DNA from: RGIG8748 sp045532255
GTDB lineage: Bacteria > Bacillota > Clostridia > UMGS1810
Length of the DNA: 45,032 nucleotides
Assembly (NCBI GenBank): GCA_045532255.1
Contig: JAZSFO010000030.1
Coordinates: forward strand, 1-45,032
Reading direction: 5' to 3'
The notes below the pieces were generated by a model. The model searched no databases. It was given only the letters and a program-made list of their open reading frames with translations, and was not told the DNA's origin. Of the stretch, positions 17,186-25,066 are shown piece after piece. The first letter of the stretch is position 1. Each line of letters begins with the position of its first letter. Position numbers and translations under genes: made by a program.

Positions 17186-17970
17186 AAAAAAGGCTTTCTC
17201 AAAATTCAATTGATGCCTTCGGGTACAAAGGGATAATCGGCTCGGATATACATTTCTTCCCTGAGCTTACATCCACCTTTGACAAAATCCGTGAATTTGA
17301 GCCTACAGAGGGACTTACTATCGTCTCTTCATCACAGACTGCGGGATGCGGAAGACTTGGCAGAAGCTGGCAAAGCCATGAGGGAGGAGTGTATTTTACT
17401 TTCGCTCTCACTCCCCCGTTTCAGAAATTTGAAATCCCGTTTATAACCATAGTATGCGCACTTGGTGTTTGCGAGGCTTTGTCCGAGCATCTGCCCTGCC
17501 TTGTAAAATGGCCCAACGATATAGTCTCAAACGGCAGAAAGCTCTGTGGAATACTCAGCAAGAATATTATAAAGGGCGGAAAAACAGACGCGATTCTTGT
17601 AGGCATAGGAATAAATGTAAATAATCACTTTTCGGAAAAAGAGCTTCCCTACGCATCGTCTATTGCAGACCTTACAGGAAGGGAATATGACGAGAACGCT
17701 GTGCTTCTTAACACTCTTGAAAGCATCGACAGGATATACAGAGGATATACCAAGGAACAGATACTTGACATGTACAAGGAAAAATGCGTAAATCTTGGCA
17801 GAGAAGTAACCCTATGCTCCCGGGGCGAAGAAATCAAGGGAGTGTGTACAGACATTCTTCCCGACGGCTCTATGAATGTGGTTACAGATGGGAAAACACT
17901 TAATGTTCACTCGGGAGAGGTGTCCGTCAAGGGAATATACCAAAACAATCAGGAAGGAAAAAACCAATAA
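17182..17970 (+). CDS. birA: Biotin--[acetyl-CoA-carboxylase] ligase (class I BirA, no DNA-binding domain)
   Basis: 262 residues. Activates biotin with ATP and attaches it to carrier proteins such as AccB. Central catalytic domain with QTAGCGRLGRSWQS (52-65), KWPNDI, LCGILSKN and GIGINVN, then the C-terminal SH3-like domain (GEEIKGVCTDILPDGSMNV). There is no N-terminal helix-turn-helix, so it should not act as the biotin operon repressor. The usual GRGRRG loop reads GCGRLG here: the arginine corresponding to E. coli R118 is kept, but the first one is Cys56. Coupled by overlaps to both neighbours. Confidence 0.93.
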   Translation: MKKRLSQNSIDAFGYKGIIGSDIHFFPELTSTFDKIREFEPTEGLTIVSSSQTAGCGRLGRSWQSHEGGVYFTFALTPPFQKFEIPFITIVCALGVCEALSEHLPCLVKWPNDIVSNGRKLCGILSKNIIKGGKTDAILVGIGINVNNHFSEKELPYASSIADLTGREYDENAVLLNTLESIDRIYRGYTKEQILDMYKEKCVNLGREVTLCSRGEEIKGVCTDILPDGSMNVVTDGKTLNVHSGEVSVKGIYQNNQEGKNQ

Positions 17971-19409
17971 TGAAATCACCCATATTCAACGGTTTATATA
18001 AATATGCCCGTATGCAGAGAATACCCTTTAATGCACCGGGGCACAAGGGCAAGGTGACAATGAGAACCAAGTCGCTGAGCAGACTTGATATGTACGGCTC
18101 TTCCAAGGACGGCGACAGCCTTAACCTTAGAGAGCTGATTATGCAAAGCGAGGATATAATAACCGAAAAGTACAAAACCTGCCGAAGCATCTATCTTAGA
18201 AACGGTGCAACGGGCGGAATATACGCAATGCTCTCCGCATATATGAGACGCGGAGACAAGGTAATAGTTGACAGAGAATGTCACAGAAGCGTCGTAAATG
18301 CTCTAATCATACAGGGACTTGAGCCTGTATATGTAAAAAGGAAGTTTAACTTCCAGTATTCCATATCGGGTGGTGTGGACCTTGATGCACTCGAAAGAGC
18401 AATAATATCAAACAAGGATGCAAAGGCCGTAATCATAACCTCACCTACCTATTACGGCGTGGTGTCGGATATAACTGCGATAGCGGGCATATGCCACAGA
18501 AACGGAATGAAGCTTCTCGTGGATGAGGCTCTGGGTGCTCACTTTGGCTTTTGCAAGGAGCTTCCAAGACCTGCGGTAAGGCTCGGCGCAGACCTCAGCG
18601 TTCACAGTGTACATAAATCCCTCGGTTCTTTCGGCGGAGGGGCAATTCTTCATATTGCAGACCCTGATATTGATTTTCAACGCATTACCGATATGGCCAG
18701 AATGTACGAAACCTCTTCAGGCTCTCCTGCACTTCTTTGCACTTTGGAAAATGCGGTGTTCTACGCATTTGAAAATGAGGATATGTTCGAAAGAGTTCTT
18801 ACGGAAATAAGAAAGTGCAAAAAGTTTATTACAGAAAACACCGTTATCAAATGGCTGGGTAATGACATGTGCGGTACAGACAGTATCTTCGGCATCGACC
18901 CAATGAGAGTTGTACTTAACCTCTCCCATGCAAAAGCAGACGGCTATGAGGCGGCAGACTACTTAAGGAACAAGGCTGATATAGAGGTAGAGTCGGCAAA
19001 CGAAAGCAATGTTGTGTGCCTTATTGGAATATACAATTCCGTATATGAAATCAAAAAGCTCTTCCACGCTCTCGTGAGTCTATCAAAAGCCGTCGGCGAA
19101 AAGACGATGATTGTGGATAATGTTATAGAACACGGCGCTCCCGAGGACCTTGACATCAGGCTTACGCCCGAGAAGGCATTTAATGCTACGGGAGAATTCC
19201 TGCCTGCTGAATATGCTCTGGACAGAATCAACAAGCGGATTGTGTACCGTATGCCCGACGAAATCCCCATAATTCTTCCGGGCGAAAAAATCAAAAGCTG
19301 TCACCTGCTCGAAATTTCCAAAATCATTGCATCGGGCGGTGCAGTAAAGGGACTTGGCAAGGATAACTCGCTTGAGGTTGTAAACCTTGCGGAGTCGTTT
19401 GGACTGTAA
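17970..19409 (+). CDS. Orn/Lys/Arg decarboxylase-family PLP enzyme (YaaO-like)
   Basis: 479 residues, fold-type I PLP enzyme of the Orn/Lys/Arg decarboxylase family. N-terminal PGHKG, TGGIYAMLSA at the cofactor phosphate site, D185-E186 with H191 in DEALGAH (most relatives have DEAHGAH) and the Schiff-base lysine K216 in HSVHKSLGS. The C-terminal part contains ALDRINKR and LPGEKI. The substrate (arginine, lysine or ornithine) cannot be read from the sequence; the product would be a polyamine precursor. Its ATG overlaps the birA stop by one base. A terminator candidate lies about 830 bases downstream, beyond inserted repeats. Confidence 0.88.
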   Translation: MKSPIFNGLYKYARMQRIPFNAPGHKGKVTMRTKSLSRLDMYGSSKDGDSLNLRELIMQSEDIITEKYKTCRSIYLRNGATGGIYAMLSAYMRRGDKVIVDRECHRSVVNALIIQGLEPVYVKRKFNFQYSISGGVDLDALERAIISNKDAKAVIITSPTYYGVVSDITAIAGICHRNGMKLLVDEALGAHFGFCKELPRPAVRLGADLSVHSVHKSLGSFGGGAILHIADPDIDFQRITDMARMYETSSGSPALLCTLENAVFYAFENEDMFERVLTEIRKCKKFITENTVIKWLGNDMCGTDSIFGIDPMRVVLNLSHAKADGYEAADYLRNKADIEVESANESNVVCLIGIYNSVYEIKKLFHALVSLSKAVGEKTMIVDNVIEHGAPEDLDIRLTPEKAFNATGEFLPAEYALDRINKRIVYRMPDEIPIILPGEKIKSCHLLEISKIIASGGAVKGLGKDNSLEVVNLAESFGL

Positions 19410-19499
19410 ATAATATGAACAATACTATATTTTATGATACGCTTCATCAGAGGATATTCAATCGTTGCTAAGTGCGTATTTCAAGAACAGCTGACTAAA

Positions 19500-19771
19500 G
19501 CAGTTGCATCAGTATCCGAACCCGTTTTGGGTGCGTGTTTTTACGCCACTGCATTGTTAAAATACTCGCAAATGCGTAAAGCATTCGCTGTGTTTTTGCC
19601 TCGCATTGACGCAAAAACACAGCACCGAAAATTCTTTGAACCTAAAACAAGATAAAATAGTTATTTATCAAGGCGGAAGGGTGCAGGAATACTTTCGTAT
19701 TTCAAGACCGACAACGAAGAGAAATGACTATTTTACTTGTTTTAGGCGGGTTTGGATGCTGATGCAACTGC
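19500..19771. mobile_element. MITE-like element, family A, copy 2, nested in the composite repeat
   Basis: About 272 bases with terminal inverted repeats of some 25 bases (GCAGTTGCATCAGTATCC; the right end reads GGATGCTGATGCAACTGC). TAAA and TTAA flank it. The equivalent site in the right arm (24876-24886, read inversely CTAAAATCTG) is empty, which shows an insertion event directly. It is longer than copy 1 (607-784) by about 100 bases at its left end. Internal palindrome GCTGTGTTTTTGC / GCAAAAACACAGC. Confidence 0.85.
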
Positions 19772-20008
19772 TTAAATCTGTACAAAAAACGGAGCCGCGC
19801 TGACAAGCTCACTCAGAGCTTGGCACCGCTAAAATTACCGAAACCGCAGCGGAAATTGATTTTCGGTAATTTTACTCCGTTTTTTGCTGGATTTCAGGCA
19901 GATGTTTTAACTTGAAATCCGCAAGACGCAACTTATTGAATACCCTCTGCTGTGCGCTCGTACGATATGCGATATCCCGTAGCACACGCCTTATGAATTT
20001 TGGGGCAA

Positions 20009-20151
20009 AACATTGGGTACAAATCAAAGTAAAAATTCCGTAAAATCGACGGAATCAAATTTCCGCTGCTGTCCGTCGATTTTAGCGATGCCACGCTCTA
20101 AGTGAGCGTGGCATCGCGGCGGGATTTTTACAAAGATTTGGACCTAATGTT
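20009..20151. mobile_element. 143-base element with inverted ends and a three-way-junction fold, nested in module C
   Basis: Terminal inverted repeats of about 33 bases (AACATTGGGTACAAATC at the left; the right end read inversely is AACATTAGGTCCAAATC). Inside are an outer stem, hairpin 1 (TAAAATCGACGGA / TCCGTCGATTTTA) and hairpin 2 (GCGATGCCACGCTC / GAGCGTGGCATCGC). The right arm lacks it at the equivalent site (near 24645), so it inserted after the arms separated. The architecture matches the module-B core but the stem bases differ compensatorily. Confidence 0.8.
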
Positions 20152-20237
20152 CCCAAAATTCATACCTAGTGTGATATGGGATATCGTATAGCGGACGAAG
20201 CTATTGTATTCTTTTACCTTCGGATATCCCACGAACA

Positions 20238-20278
20238 AGGTGATGTAAAAACTCGTTTTTTACATCACCTCTTTTTTT
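20238..20278 (+). terminator. Rho-independent terminator upstream of the topoisomerase genes
   Basis: 13-bp perfect stem AGGTGATGTAAAA / TTTTACATCACCT with a 7-base loop, then C and seven T. It ends rightward transcription from the decarboxylase operon and isolates the topoisomerase promoter 30 bases downstream. The stem resembles the ends of the element at 27461-27645. Confidence 0.85.
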
Positions 20279-20307
20279 GCTGTTAGGTTACAGATTTTGT
20301 ATACTAC

Positions 20308-20336
20308 TTGACAATATGCACAAAATATTGTATCGT
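20308..20336 (+). promoter_or_regulatory. Promoter of the topoisomerase pair
   Basis: Consensus -35 TTGACA (20308-20313), 17-base spacer and -10 TATCGT (20331-20336), giving a leader of about 55 bases. It lies inside the cassette bracketed by the inverted repeats, so an inversion of the cassette would carry the promoter along. Confidence 0.65.
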
Positions 20337-20398
20337 AAATATGTATAATTACTTTTTGAACACAACATATGGCATATTTGTAAGCAGAGGTGAATTTG

Positions 20399-22390
20399 AT
20401 GGCAGAAAAAAGAAAGGCATATGATAACGAAAGTATATCTATGCTAAAGGGTGCCGACCGTGTAAGATTAAAGCCGGCGGTAATATTCGGTTCTGACGGA
20501 CTCGAGGGTTGCGAGCACGCGGTGTTCGAAATCCTTTCTAACTCCATAGACGAGGCAAGAGAGGGCTACGGCGATTTGATAACCGTTACCCGTTATCTTG
20601 ACAAATCCATAGAGGTTTCCGACATGGGACGAGGCATACCCGTTGACTACAACCCCGTGGAGGACAGATTCAATTGGGAGCTTGTATTCTGCGAGCTTTA
20701 TGCAGGCGGTAAGTACAAGAACAATGACGGAGAGAACTACGAATTCAGTCTTGGTCTCAACGGCCTCGGTGCCTGCGCAACGCAGTATGCATCGGAATAT
20801 ATGGATGTTACGGTCCTTCGTGACGGCTTCAAATACTCACTGCATTTTGAAAAGGGCGAAAACGTGGGCGGACTTACCAAAGAGCAGTTCCGCCACCGCC
20901 ATACAGGAACAACAACGAGATGGCGTCCTGACCTCGATGTATTTACAGACATTGATATTCCCTCCGAGTACTATGAGGAAATACTCAAAAAACAGGCTAT
21001 CGTAAACAAGGGTCTTACCTTCAAATACAGAAACGAAATATCCAGAGGTCAGTTTGAAGAAAAGGTATTTCTCTATGAAGAGGGTATTACAGATTATGTA
21101 AAGGAAATCGCAGGCGATACTGCCCTTACCGACATTCAGTATATAGAATGTGAACGAAAGGGCAGAGACAGAGAGGACAAGCCCGAATACAAGGTAAAGC
21201 TTTCTGTAGCATTTTGCTTTTCCAACAAAGCAACACTTCTGGAATACTACCACAATTCCAGCTTTCTTGAGCACGGCGGTTCTCCCGACAAGGCTGTAAC
21301 CAATGCGTTTGTGTACAGCATAGACCAGTACCTCAAAAACAACAATAAATATAACAAGTCCGAAAGCAAGATAAACTTCAGCGATGTAAGAGACTGTCTG
21401 CTTCTTGTATCAAACTCATTCTCGACGGTTACAAGCTACGAAAACCAGACAAAAAAAGCAATAAACAACAAGTTCATTGCCGATGCGATGATAGAATGGC
21501 TAAGGCACGAGCTTGAGGTTTATTTTATAGAAAACAAAGCCGAAGCGGAGAAGATTGCCGCTCAGGTTCTCATCAACAAAAGAAGCCGTGAGCACGCAGA
21601 AAAAGCAAGAGTAAATATTGCAAAAAAGCTCTCGGGAAGCCTTGATATAAGCAACCGCGTAGAGAAATTTGTAGACTGCCGTACAAAAGATGTCTCCCAG
21701 AGAGAAGTCTATATAGTTGAGGGTGACTCTGCACTCGGCTCGTGTAAGCTCGCAAGGGACTCGGAGTTTCAGGCGATTATGCCAATCAGGGGAAAAATCC
21801 TTAACTGCCTTAAGGCAGACTACGAAAAGATTTTCAAAAGCGATATAATAGTTGACCTCCTGAGAGTGCTCGGATGCGGTGTGGAAATAAGCTCCAAGCA
21901 CAACAAGAACATAAACACCTTTGACATAAACAATCTCCGCTGGGACAAGGTTATAATATGTACCGATGCCGATGTGGACGGCTTCCAGATAAGGACACTT
22001 ATACTTGCAATGCTGTACCGCCTTACTCCGACACTTATTGACGAGGGCAAGGTATATATTGCAGAATCCCCCCTGTTCGAAATAACACACAAAGGGGACA
22101 AGGAGCCGTATTTTGCATACAGCGAAAAGGAAAAGAACGATATAATCTCCAAATTCAAGGACGACAAATATACAATTCAGCGTTCAAAGGGTCTTGGTGA
22201 AAACGACCCCGACATGATGTCAAAAACCACCATGAAGCCCGAAAGCAGAAGACTGATAAAGGTAATGAGCGAGGATATAGAACCCACTTCCGCCATGTTC
22301 GATTTGCTTCTGGGCGACAATCTGACAGACAGAAAGCAGTATATAGCAGACAATGGGCATATGTATCTTGATATGCTCGACCTGAGCTAA
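20399..22390 (+). CDS. Divergent type IIA topoisomerase subunit B (ParE/GyrB-like)
   Basis: 663 residues. ATPase subunit of a type IIA topoisomerase. GHKL ATP site: EILSNSIDEAREG, DMGRGIPVD (normally DNGRGIP), GLNGLGACATQYAS (normally GLHGVGA), TGTTTRWRPD. Toprim domain: VEGDSALGSCKLARD, PIRGKILN, CTDADVDGFQIRTLIL. C-terminal RSKGLGENDPDMM and TTMKPESRRL correspond to KGLGEM and TTMDPE. Length fits ParE and Gram-positive GyrB, without a large insert. The many changes in normally invariant blocks suggest a secondary, diverged pair beside a standard gyrase. Start ATG 20399 has AGAGG 8 bases upstream. Confidence 0.85.
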   Translation: MAEKRKAYDNESISMLKGADRVRLKPAVIFGSDGLEGCEHAVFEILSNSIDEAREGYGDLITVTRYLDKSIEVSDMGRGIPVDYNPVEDRFNWELVFCELYAGGKYKNNDGENYEFSLGLNGLGACATQYASEYMDVTVLRDGFKYSLHFEKGENVGGLTKEQFRHRHTGTTTRWRPDLDVFTDIDIPSEYYEEILKKQAIVNKGLTFKYRNEISRGQFEEKVFLYEEGITDYVKEIAGDTALTDIQYIECERKGRDREDKPEYKVKLSVAFCFSNKATLLEYYHNSSFLEHGGSPDKAVTNAFVYSIDQYLKNNNKYNKSESKINFSDVRDCLLLVSNSFSTVTSYENQTKKAINNKFIADAMIEWLRHELEVYFIENKAEAEKIAAQVLINKRSREHAEKARVNIAKKLSGSLDISNRVEKFVDCRTKDVSQREVYIVEGDSALGSCKLARDSEFQAIMPIRGKILNCLKADYEKIFKSDIIVDLLRVLGCGVEISSKHNKNINTFDINNLRWDKVIICTDADVDGFQIRTLILAMLYRLTPTLIDEGKVYIAESPLFEITHKGDKEPYFAYSEKEKNDIISKFKDDKYTIQRSKGLGENDPDMMSKTTMKPESRRLIKVMSEDIEPTSAMFDLLLGDNLTDRKQYIADNGHMYLDMLDLS

Positions 22391-22405
22391 GGGAGGTGCG
22401 AAAAC

Positions 22406-24574
22406 ATGTATGACCAGAAAATAACAGACACTCTGAGGGAAAATTATATGCCCTATGCCATGAGTGTAATCATATCCCGTGCACTTCCTGAAATAGACGG
22501 CTTCAAACCGTCTCACAGAAAGCTCCTTTACACCATGTACAAGATGAATCTCCTTACAGGAAACAAAACAAAGTCTGCAAATGTAGTCGGACAGACAATG
22601 AAGCTCAATCCCCACGGCGACGGTGCCATATACGAAACCATGGTAAGACTCACAAGGGGAAATGACTCCCTTCTGCATCCGTTTGTCGATTCCAAGGGTA
22701 ACTTTGCAAAGCATTATTCAAGGGATATGGCATATGCGGCATCCCGTTACACCGAGGTCAAGCTCGACGAAATAAGCAAGGAGCTTTTTAAGGACATAGA
22801 CAAAAACACGGTTGACTTCATGGACAACTACGACGGCACACTCAAAGAGCCTGTGCTCCTGCCTGTAACCTTTCCGAACATACTGGTAAACCCCAATCAA
22901 GGTATAGCAGTAGGTATGGCAAACTGCGTTTGCTCATTTAACCTAAGGGAAGTATGCGATACCACGATAGCATATCTCAAAAATCCAAAATGCGACCTTA
23001 CGGAAACACTTCTTGCTCCCGACTTTACAACAGGCGGTGAGCTACTGTACAACAAGGAAGCGATTTCCTCCATATACGAAACAGGAAGAGGAAGCTTCAA
23101 GGTACGAAGCAAGTGGAGACACGACAAGAAAAACGGTTTTATAGAAATATACGAAATCCCCTATACAACCACATCGGAAGCAATAATCGACAAGATAGTG
23201 GAGCTTATTAAAAACGGCAAGATTAAAGAAGTAAATGACCTTAGAGACGAAACCGACTTAAACGGTCTCAAAATAACTCTTGATGTCAAAAAGAGCACCG
23301 ATGCCGAGACACTTATGCAAAAGCTCTTCAAAATGACACCGCTTGAGGACAGCTTCAGCTGTAACTTTAACATCCTCGACGGAAACACGCCAAAGGTTAT
23401 GGGTGTGCGTGAAATTCTTGAAAAGTGGACCGCATTCCGCAACAGCTGTATAGTAAGAAAAACAAAGTTTGATATCAACAAGCTTACACATAAGCTTCAT
23501 CTTCTTGACGGTCTTAACAAAATACTCCTTGATATTGACAAGGCAATAGCAATAATCCGAAATACCGAAAAGGACGAGGATGTTGTTCCCAACCTTATAA
23601 GGGGCTTTGACATAGACGAAATTCAGGCAGAGTATGTTGCTGATATCAAGCTTCGAAACTTAAATAAGCAGTATATCTTAAACAGAATTTCCGATATCGA
23701 GGAACTGGAAAAAGAGCTTGAAAGACTTGATAAGATTATAAAAGACCCCAAGGAAGTTAAGAAAATAATCATTTCCGAGCTTAAGGAAATAAGCAAGAAA
23801 TACGGCAGAGACCGCAGAACATCCATAGTAAGCGAGGATGAAATAGAGGTCTACGATGCAAAGGAAACAATAGACAATTATAATCTGCGTGTATTTCTTA
23901 CCTCGGACAATTACCTTAAGAAAATCACTCAGGTATCGCTTCGCTCCAGCGGTGCACAGAAGCTAAAGGACGATGCCTATATGGTATGCGAGTGGGATTC
24001 CACAAATGTTTCTGACCTTTTGCTTATAAGCGACAAACAGAACGCCTATAAACTGAGACTTCACGAGGTTCCCGACTGCAAGGCAAGCGACTGGGGACAC
24101 TTCCTGCCAAATATCTTGGAAATGGAAGCAGGCGAGAAAATAGTATACATCGTTCCCACCGATGACTACAAGGGCAATCTGCTCTATACATTCGAAAACG
24201 GCAGATGTGCCAAGGTACCGCTTGCATCCTACGAGACAAAGACAAACCGCAAAAAGCTGATAAACGCATACTGCAAGAAATTCCCTCTTGTTGATGTGAG
24301 GTTCTTTGCCGAGGACACAGATGTGGCACTCTTTACAAATCTTGACAAGGTTGTGATATTTAATACCGCATCTATACCCGAAAAAACAACAAGAGACACT
24401 CAGGGCGTAATTGCCATGACACTAAAAAAGAAAAGCACTATCGCAAAGGTGAAGTTTGTAGCGGAGGCTAATTTCAAAAACCCCGACTACTATAAGGCAA
24501 AGAATATCCCCGCAGCAGGCTACTACCTTAAGGACGAGGATAATGAGGACAGCGAGCAGACAAGTCTGTTCTAA
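22406..24574 (+). CDS. Divergent type IIA topoisomerase subunit A (ParC/GyrA-like)
   Basis: 722 residues. DNA breakage-reunion subunit: N-terminal ENYMPYAMSVIISRALPEIDGFKPSHRKLLY, catalytic tyrosine Y115 in AASRYTEVKL, and GIAVGMAN. The coiled-coil gate runs about 335-470. The C-terminal region (about 490-710) is shorter than a six-bladed GyrA pinwheel and lacks a GyrA box (QRRGGRG), arguing against DNA wrapping and for a topoisomerase IV-like role. In the quinolone-contact segment HGDGAIYE, the usual Ser/Thr is G73 and the acidic residue is E77. It follows subunit B by 15 bases with GGGAGGTG. The repeat begins 2 bases after its stop. Confidence 0.85.
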   Translation: MYDQKITDTLRENYMPYAMSVIISRALPEIDGFKPSHRKLLYTMYKMNLLTGNKTKSANVVGQTMKLNPHGDGAIYETMVRLTRGNDSLLHPFVDSKGNFAKHYSRDMAYAASRYTEVKLDEISKELFKDIDKNTVDFMDNYDGTLKEPVLLPVTFPNILVNPNQGIAVGMANCVCSFNLREVCDTTIAYLKNPKCDLTETLLAPDFTTGGELLYNKEAISSIYETGRGSFKVRSKWRHDKKNGFIEIYEIPYTTTSEAIIDKIVELIKNGKIKEVNDLRDETDLNGLKITLDVKKSTDAETLMQKLFKMTPLEDSFSCNFNILDGNTPKVMGVREILEKWTAFRNSCIVRKTKFDINKLTHKLHLLDGLNKILLDIDKAIAIIRNTEKDEDVVPNLIRGFDIDEIQAEYVADIKLRNLNKQYILNRISDIEELEKELERLDKIIKDPKEVKKIIISELKEISKKYGRDRRTSIVSEDEIEVYDAKETIDNYNLRVFLTSDNYLKKITQVSLRSSGAQKLKDDAYMVCEWDSTNVSDLLLISDKQNAYKLRLHEVPDCKASDWGHFLPNILEMEAGEKIVYIVPTDDYKGNLLYTFENGRCAKVPLASYETKTNRKKLINAYCKKFPLVDVRFFAEDTDVALFTNLDKVVIFNTASIPEKTTRDTQGVIAMTLKKKSTIAKVKFVAEANFKNPDYYKAKNIPAAGYYLKDEDNEDSEQTSLF

Positions 24575-24575
24575 A

Positions 24576-24947
24576 AAATGGTAATATCAAATTGCTTCGT
24601 CCGCTATACGATATCCCATATCACACTTGATATGAATTTTGGGAACATCCGCCCCAAAATTCATAAGGCGTGTGCTACGGAATATCGCATATCGTACGAG
24701 CGCACAGCAGAGGGTATTCAATAAGTTGCGTCTTGCGGATTTCAAGACAAAACAGATGCCTGAAATCCAGCAAAAAACGGAGTAAAATTGCCGAAAATCA
24801 ATTCCCGCTGCGGTTCGGCAATTTTAGCGATGCCAAGCTCTGAGTGAGCTTGTCGGCGCGGCTCCGTTTTTTGTGCAGATTTTAGGCAGATGTTCTTGAA
24901 ATACGCACTTAGCAACGATTGAATATCCTCTGGTGAAGCGTATTGTG
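24576..24947. repeat. Composite repeat, right arm (modules C then B), gene-free
   Basis: Inverted counterpart of 19436-20219 without its two insertions. Module C (about 24583-24704) is an imperfect hairpin: a left arm around GCTATACGATATCCCATATC pairs with a right arm around GGAATATCGCATATCGTACG, with CAAAATTCAT next to the loop. Module B (about 24705-24940) has inverted ends (AGAGGGTATTCAAT and its partner ATTGAATATCCTCT) enclosing a three-way fold. The remainder of the 492-base gap to 25066 is the terminator at 25002-25058 and AT-rich sequence. Confidence 0.85.
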
Positions 24948-25001
24948 AAATTCACCCTTTATAGATTTATTTATATCAGTTATTCAAAACACAAACATAT
25001 A

Positions 25002-25058
25002 ACAAACCCTCTCAAAACACATAAACAGGTGCCTTTTGAGAGGGTTTGTATTTTTTAT
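25002..25058 (+). terminator. Strong terminator after the topoisomerase genes and repeat
   Basis: 16-bp perfect stem (ACAAACCCTCTCAAAA / TTTTGAGAGGGTTTGT) around a 16-base loop, followed on the + strand by ATTTTTTAT. It ends rightward transcripts and lies just beyond the convergent lipoprotein gene, whose stop is at 25067. It may also work in the other direction, but the U-tract there is poor. Confidence 0.8.
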
Positions 25059-25066
25059 GAAATATT

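Larger units (their letters stand above)
19436..20219. repeat. Composite repeat, left arm (modules B and C with two nested elements), gene-free
   Basis: Almost the whole 989-base gap between the decarboxylase and the topoisomerase genes is repeat. From 19436 (TACGCTTCATCAGAGG) to about 20219 it matches, in inverse orientation, the segment 24576-24947, except for two insertions: a TTAA-type element at 19500-19771 and a 143-base element at 20009-20151. Module B is roughly 19441-19952 and module C 19953-20219. Module C is itself an imperfect hairpin. Short ORFs here have no family character and are dismissed. Confidence 0.85.

Noticed and set aside
19434..19803. Short ORFs in the gap after the decarboxylase
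   Set aside because: They lie fully in inserted repeats with inverted ends, have no good ribosome site and no recognisable protein pattern.
19436..24947. Composite transposon carrying the topoisomerase genes
   Set aside because: No transposase gene, no target duplication at the outer ends was found, and related modules occur elsewhere singly (40079-40241); inverted repeat bracketing is all that can be claimed.
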